Source: Winkia neuii subsp. neuii DSM 8576
GTDB lineage: Bacteria > Actinomycetota > Actinomycetes > Actinomycetales > Actinomycetaceae
NCBI RefSeq assembly: GCF_000420405.1
Contig: NZ_ATUW01000001.1
Location: forward strand, 91,072 to 155,071
Length of the DNA: 64,000 nt
Reading direction: 5' to 3'
Positions 8,284 through 16,046 of the stretch are shown one piece after another. Position numbers and translations under genes: made by a program. The notes below the pieces were generated by a model. The model was not told the DNA's origin, searched no databases, and saw only the letters and a list, made by a program, of their open reading frames with translations. The stretch's first letter is position 1. Each line of letters starts with the position of its first letter.

Positions 8284-9044
8284 GCCTGCACCTGACCTTC
8301 ACGCTCAATGACCGGGAGGATGCCGAGCTGGTTCTTGAGCAGGTCGTAGATGAACAGACGTCCCTTCTGGGTCCAGTACATGTGGGTGCGGGTCTGGCCT
8401 TCGCCGTATTCGTGAGTCTTGGACTGGGTGTATCCCTGCTCGGCGAAGCGGGCGTAGAGGAACCACCGGCCCGACTGATGGAACTGCACGTGAGCATCAC
8501 GCAGAATGCGGTTGAGCTTCTTCGCGGAGAGTCCGTAGTCCTTCGCAATCGCCGTCGTCGTCAACAACGAATCGGACTGCAGCACGACGTCGTAGTACGA
8601 GACTTTCGGTGCCGCTTCGAGCAAGGCTTGCTCTGCGGCGAGGCGCTTGGCTCGCTCGGCCCGCAGCGTGGCGATGGCATGCTCAAGGAACTCATCGTCA
8701 GCCAGCAGCTCGTCGATCGCGTAGAGGCCGTGGCGGCGAATCGTCGGTAGCACTTCATCGAACACCCAGGCTTCGAACTTCTGCGCTGCCGGGAGCTTTG
8801 AGGAGATGATGAGGCGATAGAGGTCACCTTCGGTAATGAAGCGGACCTGCTGGATTCCACCAGCGGTCTCAAGGGGGTGGTAATTTGCCACCCCCTTGCA
8901 GTGCAGCTTCACCGCGTTCGTCGGATCCTGGTAGCCGAGCGCGGTGGCGACATCCTTGCTGCAGAAAAGGATCTGACCATCATTGGTGATAGTGCGAATG
9001 GTGCCGAACACGTCGTTGGTGAATGATTGAATCTGGTTTCCCAT
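8280..9044 (-). CDS. Phage antirepressor, BRO-N plus C-terminal KilA-C-like domain
   Basis: 254 residues from the ATG at 9042-9044 (AAGGAA site). The N-terminal BRO domain is visible: GTIRTITNDGQILFCSKDVATALGY, HCKGVANYHPLETAGGIQ, LYRLIISSKLPAAQKFEAWVFDEVLPTIRRHG. A coiled linker follows (LRAERAKRLAAEQALLEAAP), then a C-terminal DNA-binding domain TTAIAKDYGLSAKKLNRILRDAHVQFHQSGRW. The protein would oppose the phage repressor or bind DNA at the lytic switch. An 11-bp perfect inverted repeat lies inside the BRO coding part (8870-8898). Confidence 0.92.
   Translation of the reverse strand: MGNQIQSFTNDVFGTIRTITNDGQILFCSKDVATALGYQDPTNAVKLHCKGVANYHPLETAGGIQQVRFITEGDLYRLIISSKLPAAQKFEAWVFDEVLPTIRRHGLYAIDELLADDEFLEHAIATLRAERAKRLAAEQALLEAAPKVSYYDVVLQSDSLLTTTAIAKDYGLSAKKLNRILRDAHVQFHQSGRWFLYARFAEQGYTQSKTHEYGEGQTRTHMYWTQKGRLFIYDLLKNQLGILPVIEREGQVQA
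8870..8898. repeat. 11-bp perfect inverted repeat inside the antirepressor gene
   Basis: CAAGGGGGTGG at 8870-8880 pairs with CCACCCCCTTG at 8888-8898 across a 7-base loop. It lies in the codons for HCKGVANYHPL. It may be an operator for autoregulation, an RNA hairpin slowing translation, or chance. Confidence 0.5.
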
Positions 9045-9433
9045 GGCGGGGTTCCTTCCCGAGACCCCGTCGAGAAAAAGTCGTGCCGGTCGGCACAAGG
9101 GTTAAGGGCCTCACCCCACTGCCGACGAACCCGAAAGTGTTAAATCACGGGTACTCAATCGCTTCTCGTTCTGGCACGATTGGTGTTGAAGCCCCGGTGG
9201 AGCGCTATCTGTTAGAGCAATCTGGCAGGTATTCTCGCCGGGGCATAGACAAATTTCTCGAGTGCTCTGTGTGGAAGAACCATCGTTCTCTTGCTACAGC
9301 GGTGCCGACACGGTGGTCTTTTAGACAACATGACCGGTTCCGCTGCCCGCTTCGGTGGGAGCACAGGTCGGTTCTCGTTTCTTAGCGGTCTTGGATAAGC
9401 TTTCTTTTCTGATGGTGGTACTTCGCCGAGTTC
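9045..9433. other. Divergent control region between antirepressor and Abi gene
   Basis: About 390 bases without a convincing gene. It contains a palindrome GTGCCGGTCGGCAC at 9083-9096, close upstream of the antirepressor start. A 36-base segment (9111-9146) is shared with the end of the sigma-like gene at 14905-14940. A GCCCCGG...CCGGGGC pair lies at about 9190-9244 with 41 bases between. The last may be part of a structured RNA ahead of the Abi gene. Confidence 0.4.
9111..9146. repeat. 36-base segment shared with 14905-14940
   Basis: The first 16 bases (TCACCCCACTGCCGAC) and last 10 (GTGTTAAATC) match the copy at 14905-14940 exactly. The middle ten differ. Here it is non-coding leader of the antirepressor. 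In the other copy it encodes the C-terminal FNTSSGVGSGVKG of the sigma-like protein. This points to recombination between phage leaders. Confidence 0.6.
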
Positions 9434-9463
9434 TTGATTCTGTCGCTGTTTTCGCGGTATAGT
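9434..9463 (+). promoter_or_regulatory. Promoter for the Abi gene
   Basis: A TTGATT box at 9434-9439 and TATAGT at 9458-9463 are separated by 18 bases, close to the vegetative sigma consensus. Predicted transcript start is near 9470, directly before the hairpin leader. This lets the Abi gene be expressed independently of the opposite-strand phage genes. Confidence 0.65.
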
Positions 9464-9469
9464 GATTAC

Positions 9470-9522
9470 CACTAGTACCGGCTCGCTTGTATCGGTTTCC
9501 GAGACAGGTCAGAGCCGGTCTT
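9470..9522 (+). ncRNA. Structured leader RNA of the Abi_2 gene
   Basis: The expected start of the transcript folds into a long hairpin. The outer stem is ACCGGCTC (9477-9484) with GAGCCGGT (9512-9519). The inner stem is GTATCGG (9489-9495) with CCGAGAC (9499-9505) across a TTT loop, with one mismatch. AbiF/AbiD-type HEPN proteins are known to be accompanied by small structured RNAs upstream that hold the toxin in check. This hairpin is in the right place, but it could also be a simple regulatory leader. No match to a named RNA family was tested. Confidence 0.5.
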
Positions 9523-9523
9523 C

Positions 9524-10468
9524 ATGTTTTTGGAAGCGGGTGGGCTGGTGGTCGATAAACCGTGGGCCAGTATCGATGAGCAGATTAATATCCTCACTCG
9601 TCGTGGCCTATTGGATGCCGGTGATTACCGCCGCGAGTTATCTACTGTCGGCTATTACCGGCTTTCGGGATACTCCTACCCGTTGCGCCAGTCAGCTCCC
9701 GAAGGCTCACCTCGGCGGCGTTTAGATCGTTTCGTTCCCGGCACACGTATGCATCACGCGGTTGAGCTGTACGAGTTTGACGAACAGCTGCGTCTTGCTG
9801 TGTGGCGGGCGCTATGCAAGCTGGAGGTGTGCCTGCGAGTTGACGTGGGGCACGTGCTGGGTGAGATCGATCCGTTCATTCACCTCGACCTCGAACGGAT
9901 TTGGCCGTCAGGCGCAATGCATCGCCGTGCAGTACTGTTTACGCAGAAGCTAGCCCAAACGCAGTCGCGCTCTACAGAAGATTTCGTCATGCATTACAAC
10001 CAGACCCACGATGGGCGTTTGCCGGTGTGGGTGGCCACCGAGATCCTCGAATTCGGACAACTCGTGACCCTGTTTTCGTTGGCTCCCTTCGAACAGCGTC
10101 GTCGCATTGCTGACAAGTACTTGGCACGTGCCGACGAGTTGGAATCATGGATGCGCACCGTGAATTTCATTCGTAACGTATGCGCCCATCACGCCAGACT
10201 ATGGAACAAGCGACTCGTCATCCGTCCACTGGTCAAACACCGCCGCAGCGACCAAACGCTATCGGCCGTGACACATTCTTCAGGACGTATATACACCGCG
10301 TTGGTGCTCACCGCATTCCTCTTGAGACGAGGAAATTTCACCGCTGAAATACAGGCCATCAGCGACGTCCTAGACAGTTTCCCCACCGAAATTCCTGGCG
10401 TCGATCTAACGCACATAGGTGCCAGCCCCAGCTGGAAACAAGATCCCATCTGGACAATCAACAGCTAA
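9524..10468 (+). CDS. Abi_2 family abortive infection protein (HEPN)
   Basis: 314 residues from the ATG at 9524. A GTG at 9548, with GGAAG ahead of it, is an alternative start. The N-terminal hallmark of AbiD/AbiF proteins is seen: DKPWASIDEQINILTRRGLL followed by VGYYRLSGYSYPLR near residue 45. Near residue 222 lies RNVCAHHARLWN, a HEPN Rx4-6H ribonuclease motif. Such proteins cleave RNA on infection and stop growth. The gene lies on the plus strand between the minus-strand antirepressor and polymerase genes, with its own promoter and hairpin leader, as expected for a prophage moron that defends against other phages. Its stop overlaps the end of the convergent polymerase gene by 4 bases. Confidence 0.88.
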   Translation: MFLEAGGLVVDKPWASIDEQINILTRRGLLDAGDYRRELSTVGYYRLSGYSYPLRQSAPEGSPRRRLDRFVPGTRMHHAVELYEFDEQLRLAVWRALCKLEVCLRVDVGHVLGEIDPFIHLDLERIWPSGAMHRRAVLFTQKLAQTQSRSTEDFVMHYNQTHDGRLPVWVATEILEFGQLVTLFSLAPFEQRRRIADKYLARADELESWMRTVNFIRNVCAHHARLWNKRLVIRPLVKHRRSDQTLSAVTHSSGRIYTALVLTAFLLRRGNFTAEIQAISDVLDSFPTEIPGVDLTHIGASPSWKQDPIWTINS

Positions 10469-11520
10469 TCCTTACGGTAATAGGCGCACTCATACCCATC
10501 CGCATCCAACGGCAAACCTTCGACCCATGCTGGGAGCGTGGACATCAGCTCGCACGCGTCAGCAACGGTGAAGCCCGAGCCCAAGGGCTCGTCGATAACG
10601 ATCTCGTCGTGAACATGCATCACAATCCGATGCCCGGCTTTGGCGACTGCGTGCATGCCGGTGACGAGCAGATCACGAGCGATCGCCTGCACGATATTCT
10701 CGACAAGTTTTCCACCGTAGGTTTCGAGCTGTCCCCAACGTCTGGCTGCGGTGGTGCCGGTGTAGGTGATGGAGGTGCCGCCCCACCTGTTCTCACCCAG
10801 ACGCGGCTGGACGTAGGCAAGCCGTCTACCGGAGGGCAGTTCGATGAAGAGAATCCCAGACTCAACGCTAAAGCGCAGGTTCCGCAGGCGAAGCGGCTGG
10901 CGCGACATGATCGCAGCAATCACGGCTTCTTCAACATCTGCCCAGAGTTGGACGATGTGTGGGTTAGCTTGCCGCCATGCGTCAACGATGGGTTTGAGCT
11001 CGTGTTCGGCGAGTCCCATGGTGAGTGCTCCCATGGCTTTGAGAGCGCCGACGGAGCCGCCATAACCACAGGCGAGCACCGCAATCTTCCCCTTCTGACG
11101 AAGCTCACCATTAACGCCGTGCTTCTCTACTGGGACGCCGAACATGCGGGAAGCGGTTTCGCAGTAGAGGTCTTTACCTTCACGGAAGGCGTCCAGGGTG
11201 GTTGTTTCTCCTGCGAGCCAGGCGATGACGCGCGCCTCAATCGCAGAAAAGTCCGCCACAATAAACCGGCACCCAGGGCTGGGAATGAACGCCGTGCGAA
11301 TCAACTGACTCAAGGTGTCTGGTACAGATTCGTAGAGCAGCTCAAGTGCGTCGAGGTTGCCTGTTCTGACGAGCGTTCGTGCTTGGTCGAGGTCAGATAG
11401 ATAGTTTCTTGGGAGGTTTTGGACTTGGACGAGGCGTCCGGCGAAGCGTCCGGTGCGTCCTGCTCCGTAGAACTGGATAAGACCGCGCGCACGGCCATCG
11501 GTTCCGGCGACGTTTCGCAT
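10465..11520 (-). CDS. DNA polymerase, family A, C-terminal part (split gene)
   Basis: 351 residues from the ATG at 11518-11520. It contains the palm and fingers of a phage family A polymerase: YGAGRTGRFAGRLVQVQNLPRN, motif A FIVADFSAIEARVIAWLAGE, the O-helix region (KIAVLACGYGGSVGALKAMG) and motif C HVHDEIVIDEPLG. It is in the same frame as the exonuclease half that ends at 11542, with only a TAA stop and seven sense codons (SVKKYQA) between. The intact enzyme would be 655 codons, from 12432 to 10465. Either the gene is dead, or the two halves are made separately (reinitiation at this ATG), or the stop is suppressed or a sequence error. Confidence 0.85.
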   Translation of the reverse strand: MRNVAGTDGRARGLIQFYGAGRTGRFAGRLVQVQNLPRNYLSDLDQARTLVRTGNLDALELLYESVPDTLSQLIRTAFIPSPGCRFIVADFSAIEARVIAWLAGETTTLDAFREGKDLYCETASRMFGVPVEKHGVNGELRQKGKIAVLACGYGGSVGALKAMGALTMGLAEHELKPIVDAWRQANPHIVQLWADVEEAVIAAIMSRQPLRLRNLRFSVESGILFIELPSGRRLAYVQPRLGENRWGGTSITYTGTTAARRWGQLETYGGKLVENIVQAIARDLLVTGMHAVAKAGHRIVMHVHDEIVIDEPLGSGFTVADACELMSTLPAWVEGLPLDADGYECAYYRKD

Positions 11521-11541
11521 AGCTTGGTATTTCTTGACGCT

Positions 11542-12432
11542 TTATTTTGCTAGATCGCCGCGCAGTTCGAGGACTTCTTTCACCTCGCCAGTGGCGGTAT
11601 CGAGGGCGGCATCGACCTCGGCTTTCGCTAGTGATTCGAGTTCGCAGCCGCGCGATGCGAGCCATTGTTTGAGTTGGATGGGCGAGTTCGGATTCTCCAA
11701 CCCAGTCAATGTCTGTGCCCGAGCGAGTGTGGCGTTGCGGTGGTGCTCGTCCACGGCAACGGCATTATCGACGAGCGTGTGGTCGAGAAGAATCCCGGCA
11801 TCATTAATGCGTTGGTCAAGAGCGTAGGTGTCCCATTCGGCCTCGGGCATCGGAAAAGACGCCAGTCTGTCGTGGATGGCGAGCTCGACTTCGACGTCAC
11901 GCCGGTTGTAGTCGATGAACCGTGCCCACCCGGTTGGGTCAGCTGATGGTGGATTCCTGTGTTTGCCGCCGTTCAGAACTGAGGGTGTGGCGGGTGTGCA
12001 GAACTGCTTGATCAGCTTCTTGCCTACTGTGTCTTTTTGGACGTCGAGTTTGAGGACGGTGGCTACTGCGTCGAGGCTCATCGGCAGACCGAGATAAGCC
12101 GACCAGATCATGGTGCAGCGCCACTGCCTTGGGCCAAGAAACCCATCAGCGAGAAGCTCTGGATGATGCGCTCGTAGCCAAGCGGACAGGCAGACTCGTT
12201 CGAAGGCGGCGTTATGCGCCCACTTCACGACGGATGGATCAACTAAAGCCGCCAGAACCTCGTCGGGCATTGATTGTCCGTTGGCGAGATCCACCATTTC
12301 GACTGGACCGCCGTCAATCGAATAGCCGAACAGGAGCAGCTCGAAGTCTGGGTGCTCGGCATACGGGTAAAGACCCGTCTTAGCGAGCTGGACGGGACTG
12401 AAAGATTCAATATCGCAGAAGAGTGTTCGCAT
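11542..12432 (-). CDS. DNA polymerase, family A, 3'-5' exonuclease part (split gene)
   Basis: 296 residues from the ATG at 12430-12432 (GAAAGGA site). It shows a DnaQ-like exonuclease: LFCDIESFSPV (motif I), WAHNAAFERVCL (motif II) and FIDYNRRDVEVELAIHDRL (motif III). The thumb begins after it and the frame is cut at a TAA (11542-11544) directly after ELRGDLAK. Related phage polymerases read on without a stop here. The codons following the stop continue the expected protein into the polymerase half, so this is a point nonsense change and not a real gene boundary. Confidence 0.85.
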   Translation of the reverse strand: MRTLFCDIESFSPVQLAKTGLYPYAEHPDFELLLFGYSIDGGPVEMVDLANGQSMPDEVLAALVDPSVVKWAHNAAFERVCLSAWLRAHHPELLADGFLGPRQWRCTMIWSAYLGLPMSLDAVATVLKLDVQKDTVGKKLIKQFCTPATPSVLNGGKHRNPPSADPTGWARFIDYNRRDVEVELAIHDRLASFPMPEAEWDTYALDQRINDAGILLDHTLVDNAVAVDEHHRNATLARAQTLTGLENPNSPIQLKQWLASRGCELESLAKAEVDAALDTATGEVKEVLELRGDLAK

Positions 12433-12439
12433 GACGAGG

Positions 12440-12497
12440 TTCCTTTCACATAGAGGAAAAGTGGAGGGAACCAACAAGATGTGCTGATTCCCTCCAC
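12440..12497 (-). terminator. Hairpin between DUF2815 and polymerase genes
   Basis: A 10-bp perfect stem (GTGGAGGGAA at 12461-12470 with TTCCCTCCAC at 12488-12497) is followed on the minus strand by TTTTCCTC. It lies 13 bases after the DUF2815 stop and ahead of the polymerase ribosome site, so it would reduce read-through into the polymerase gene. Confidence 0.6.
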
Positions 12498-12509
12498 GTG
12501 TGGGGATGG

Positions 12510-13061
12510 TTAGTTCAGGAAATCGTCATCAGCGGCGAAGACACCGAAGTCGGTCTCAGCGGAAACTCGTCCACCGCCAAGGCTCTCGCCGTCACGGGTC
12601 TTTTGGATATTGCCCAGTGCGCAGGCGATGCCTCGGTTGCCGTTTGTGTTGAACGCATAGAAGGACAGGGATACGCGTGCGTAGCAGCCCGAGTACACTT
12701 CGGCGCGGTCGAGGATCGGGGCGACGCTCTGATCGACGATCTGCGGAGCGGTCAGGGAGTTGGCGTTGAGGAAGTAGGCACCCTTGTAGGCTTCGTCGTC
12801 ACGCTCAATATCCCCATCGCGCAGCGGCAACTTGAGGGCGGCCTTGTTGGGGCGCTTGCCACCAAACTTCCCGATACCTGCTTCGATGGCTACATCCACG
12901 GCCTTCTCGATCGCCGCAATCGTGGCAGTATCGGACTTCGGGATAATTAGGGAGACGGAGTACTTCGGTTTGCCTCCCTGGATGGAGTTCGGCTCCCACA
13001 CGTGTGCGTAGGACAGCCGGACTTCGCCGGTCACAATACGAGTTGTGTTAGTCGTTGACAT
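12510..13061 (-). CDS. DUF2815 phage protein, probable ssDNA-binding
   Basis: 183 residues from the ATG at 13059-13061, better spaced from the AAGAAG site than the ATG two codons earlier. Conserved DUF2815 stretches are visible: GEVRLSYAHVWEPNSIQGGKPKYSVSLIIPKSD, EAYKGAYFLNANS, IVDQSVAPILDRAEVYSGCYARVSLSFYAFN and GIACALGNIQKTRDGE. The family has an OB-like fold and is encoded with DUF2800 and the polymerase in phages, so a single-strand DNA-binding or annealing role is likely. Confidence 0.9.
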   Translation of the reverse strand: MSTTNTTRIVTGEVRLSYAHVWEPNSIQGGKPKYSVSLIIPKSDTATIAAIEKAVDVAIEAGIGKFGGKRPNKAALKLPLRDGDIERDDEAYKGAYFLNANSLTAPQIVDQSVAPILDRAEVYSGCYARVSLSFYAFNTNGNRGIACALGNIQKTRDGESLGGGRVSAETDFGVFAADDDFLN

Positions 13062-13082
13062 AATCATTCTTCTTTCTACTAG

Positions 13083-14219
13083 TTACTTGTTTGGTTGAAA
13101 ATCGGTGGCCGCACTCACCAGGTCAAGCGCTGGCCGCTTATCGGATGCAGGAACCAACGTGGGTTTTCCTGCAGGCTTGGTCACGAGGTCACCGAGGATC
13201 TCGTTGAAGGCGGGTTTACCCATGAGGCGTTCCATCGCTGTGAGGGTGATGAGCTTGCGGTCATAGATGTCCCTATAGCCAGCCGCCTCAGCCGCTGCAG
13301 CGACATCGGTTTCGGAGGTGTATTTGCGTATCGACCGTCCGGCTACGAGCTTGAACCCCTCAAAGACCACGCCCTGGTTGACGGCCTTGGAAAGGGCGTA
13401 GGCTTCCACGTCCGACGCCCAGGTTTTGAGCTGTGGAATCCGCGTGAGCACGTCGGCAATCTCGCTGTCGGACAGTTCTGCTGGTGGGACGAACTCGTGC
13501 TTTGCAAGGGCGAGGTTGGCTTCCGCTCGCGCCCGACACGTGGGTGCAATCTTGCAGAACTGACACCACGAGCCCGGACAAAACTCGCCCTCGCCAGCCG
13601 CTGCCAGCTCAGCCTTCGGCTTCACCTCTGCCTCAGCCCACGCTTCGAGGTCGGCGACGGGGATTTCCCAGGTGTCGACGTTGCCCCGGCGCGGTTGGTA
13701 GATCGTCACCGCTACGCGCTCGATGTCGTACAGGTCGCCGAAAGTGTGAAGGGCTCCGAGAGCGTAGAGCATCAACTGGGGATTACGCTCAGCCTCAACC
13801 AACACACCTTGCCCGTATTTGAGATCAATGATCTGCAAGGTGGGTTCGGCGATGATCACGCAATCCCCGGTGCCAAAACCTCCCGGAACCACATGGCTGA
13901 AATCTAGGCGTTGCTCGATCAGCACCTGCGGATCACCACAGGATTCTTGGGCGATGGAGATGCGTTCTTGGACGAACGCCACATAGTCGTCCGTGAGGAT
14001 TTCCATCTCGTCATCAACCCAAGTTGAGACTGGCCGCTTCGAGCGCTGCTTCAAAGCGCGACGGAGCTTGTGCTCAGCCAGTGCATGGGCGGCGGTGCCT
14101 TGCTCGGCAGCCGCAGACGTGGATTCTGGCTCATCGGATTCGAGGCACGCTGAGGGTGTGCAGTTGAGCCACCTGTAAGCACCAGAAGCTGAGAGGAGTG
14201 CGTGATCAGACGGTGCCAT
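13083..14219 (-). CDS. DUF2800 phage nuclease, Cas4/RecB-like
   Basis: 378 residues from the ATG at 14217-14219, which overlaps the preceding gene. Features are SASGAYRWLNCTPSACLE, AAEQGTAAHALAEHKL, VIAEPTLQIIDLKYGQG (the D...DxK nuclease core) and a cysteine cluster (CPGSWCQFCKIAPTCRARAEANLALA) that fits an iron-sulfur site as in Cas4/AddB-type nucleases. The C-terminus is DUF2800-specific. It probably resects DNA for phage recombination together with DUF2815. Confidence 0.92.
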   Translation of the reverse strand: MAPSDHALLSASGAYRWLNCTPSACLESDEPESTSAAAEQGTAAHALAEHKLRRALKQRSKRPVSTWVDDEMEILTDDYVAFVQERISIAQESCGDPQVLIEQRLDFSHVVPGGFGTGDCVIIAEPTLQIIDLKYGQGVLVEAERNPQLMLYALGALHTFGDLYDIERVAVTIYQPRRGNVDTWEIPVADLEAWAEAEVKPKAELAAAGEGEFCPGSWCQFCKIAPTCRARAEANLALAKHEFVPPAELSDSEIADVLTRIPQLKTWASDVEAYALSKAVNQGVVFEGFKLVAGRSIRKYTSETDVAAAAEAAGYRDIYDRKLITLTAMERLMGKPAFNEILGDLVTKPAGKPTLVPASDKRPALDLVSAATDFQPNK

Positions 14220-14619
14220 CAGCAATCTCCTTCGCTCGATCCAGCAGCCAGCCGAACTTCGCCGGATCCACCGCTGAGAGCTTGTCCGCACCAGCCTCGA
14301 CGATCAGCTCACGAACCTTTGCCGTGTGACCTTGCGCTGAGAGCTCGGAAAGAAAAGCACGTACTTCTTCCAACGTCACCGTCGGTTCAGGTTCAACCTC
14401 TGGCTCGTCCGCAAGTAGTTCTGGCTGGGCGTGCGTGGCTGGGATGGTTTCGAAGGGTTCCTTGATCTGCAGGGCAAGCTCCGGGCGTTCACCAGGCATT
14501 CCTGCGTGGTCTTCGAAGCTCTCCTCAACGATCTGCTGAGCCCGCGCAAGCAAATCAGCGAGCGATCGCATCGTCTGGTTTCCATCACGAATGAAGGCGT
14601 TAATTTCCGGCATCATCAT
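14206..14619 (-). CDS. Small acidic phage protein, unknown
   Basis: 137 residues. The N-terminus is helical (INAFIRDGNQTMRSLADLLARAQQIVEESFEDH), the middle is Glu/Pro-rich (LADEPEVEPEPTVTLEEV), and the end is a short helical domain VRAFLSELSAQGHTAKVRELI with DPAKFGWLLDRAKEI. That C-terminal shape is common in phage proteins encoded just before DUF2800, of unknown function. It overlaps both neighbours (14 bases with DUF2800 and 4 bases with the upstream gene). Confidence 0.65.
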   Translation of the reverse strand: MMMPEINAFIRDGNQTMRSLADLLARAQQIVEESFEDHAGMPGERPELALQIKEPFETIPATHAQPELLADEPEVEPEPTVTLEEVRAFLSELSAQGHTAKVRELIVEAGADKLSAVDPAKFGWLLDRAKEIADGTV

Positions 14620-14852
14620 TTGGATTCACCCGCCTTGAGAGCATCGGCCAGGGCCATGAGGTCGTCATCGGTGTTTTCGGTGATGTCGATCTGCTTGACC
14701 GAGTCACCGGGAACGAGAATCATGACTTTGCGTGGGGTACCAAGCAGTAGGCGCATGAGCCGTTCACGCAGCGTCACATTCTTGGTGGCGACGATTCCGG
14801 GGTTGTCAGGGATATGCCGGGCAATATGAAGCTTGAGACTATGTCGAGCCAT
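14616..14852 (-). CDS. Small phage protein, unknown
   Basis: 78 residues, basic in the first half (RHSLKLHIARHIPDN, TLRERLMRLLLGTPRKVMILV) and acidic at the end. No family is recognised, but it is co-directional and overlaps the next gene by an ATGA junction. It probably belongs to the early phage operon. Confidence 0.65.
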   Translation of the reverse strand: MARHSLKLHIARHIPDNPGIVATKNVTLRERLMRLLLGTPRKVMILVPGDSVKQIDITENTDDDLMALADALKAGESK

Positions 14853-14857
14853 CGGGC

Positions 14858-15547
14858 TTACCTTTCTTCCTCATTTGCGGGAGCAGCCCGGTTGGCTTCT
14901 CCCTTCACCCCACTGCCGACACCGCTCGAAGTGTTAAATCGGGCCTCCTCAACCGCCTGCCGGATCAGCGGTTTTACCTCTGCCACCAGCTGCGATACCC
15001 GAGCACGGGTCAACCCCATATCGCGCGCCACCTGCGCCTGATTGAGCTTGTCGGTTGCAAGCAGACGCGTCATCACCTCACGATGCTGCGAATCCAAACC
15101 AGCGATGACGTCACGCATCACCTCGAGATCACAGGCACGCTCGACACTGTCCTCGCGTTCGATGACCTGGTCTTCAGCGCTGATACCCGGTGAAGCAGGG
15201 TCAAGATCGATCTCGAGCATCTGCTCATACGAAAACGGCTTGTTATTCGGGACGCGGCATCCACGTCGAGGACCGCACCCAGCCCCACACGTACATTTCT
15301 TCTTACCCTTGCCGCGATCGGCGCGAACCGCCTGATGCGTGGCCGCTTCCTCTGCGTTCCACAACTCGTCCAGAATCTTCTGCGGCGTGCAGGGCTTAAC
15401 CTGGTAGAGCGGAACACCAGTAGCGGCGGCACGTTGCTCACGGTTGGTCGCGATCATGAGAGCGAACTCGCCAGGGTCAATGTCGAAAGTGTCAGTGATG
15501 GACTCGTTCTTGTTGTTATCTGCTTCGTGCTTGAAGGTGACCTTCAT
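14858..15547 (-). CDS. Phage sigma-70 region 4-like protein
   Basis: 229 residues. The first 100 are variable and include a cysteine-rich patch (KKKCTCGAGCGPRRGCR), possibly metal-binding. From about residue 125 comes EDSVERACDLEVMRDVIAGLDSQHREVMTRLLATDKLNQAQVARDMGLTRARVSQLVAEVKPLIRQA, a good match to sigma region 4 with its helix-turn-helix. It likely acts as an early phage transcription factor. The C-terminal tail (FNTSSGVGSGVKG) lies on the segment shared with the antirepressor leader. Confidence 0.8.
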   Translation of the reverse strand: MKVTFKHEADNNKNESITDTFDIDPGEFALMIATNREQRAAATGVPLYQVKPCTPQKILDELWNAEEAATHQAVRADRGKGKKKCTCGAGCGPRRGCRVPNNKPFSYEQMLEIDLDPASPGISAEDQVIEREDSVERACDLEVMRDVIAGLDSQHREVMTRLLATDKLNQAQVARDMGLTRARVSQLVAEVKPLIRQAVEEARFNTSSGVGSGVKGEANRAAPANEEER

Positions 15548-15902
15548 CGAAGGATCTCCATTTCTCCGGGAATCCCGGTGATTTGGAGACCTGATCTGTT
15601 TGGCTCAGATCACTGGTGAGAACTACTTGGAAGACAACAAAGGCGAGCCACCCCACCCAGCCCTCAGCAAAGAGGGGTTGGGTGCGGTGACCCGCCGAGC
15701 GCTCCCAGAGCAGGTCTCACTAGTGGTTCATTTGTCTACAACCACAGCCAGCACTCGCTGTGGAGGTCGCTCATCCGCCAGATGAGCTCCCGAACAATCA
15801 CGCTCAGGCTTCGGAGAACGTCAGTACCGGTGGCCACCAGCACTACCGCCTCCACCTGTTCTGGTGCGAGAAGCACTCACACCAGAGCAGGAGTGATTGC
15901 GG
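15548..15902. other. Leader region of the phage early operon
   Basis: 355 bases without a convincing gene. Just ahead of the sigma-like gene start is a nested palindrome around CCGGGAATCCCGG (about 15559-15571) inside CTCC...GGAG. A second dyad GCTCTGG...CCAGAGC lies around 15850-15885. They may be regulatory RNA or operators. Nothing more is supported. Confidence 0.35.
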
Positions 15903-16046
15903 CTACTTGCCGCGCTTGGATGGCTTGGCCTGCGCCAACGCTGACGCAGCCACGGACTTCGAGTCCTTGCCATAACGGCCATCGGTCAGAATCTTCGATG
16001 CCTTGGACGCCACCTTCGCGGACGTCTGCTTACGGTTCCTTCCCAT
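15903..16046 (-). CDS. Small basic phage/plasmid protein
   Basis: 47 residues from the ATG at 16044-16046, which has a strong AAGGAGG site. The sequence is rich in Lys, Arg, Ser and Ala (MGRNRKQTSAKVASKASKIL, DGRYGKDSKSVAASALAQ). Tiny basic proteins of this sort are common at the start of phage and conjugative early operons; function unknown. It is the rightmost gene of the minus-strand phage block. Confidence 0.6.
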   Translation of the reverse strand: MGRNRKQTSAKVASKASKILTDGRYGKDSKSVAASALAQAKPSKRGK

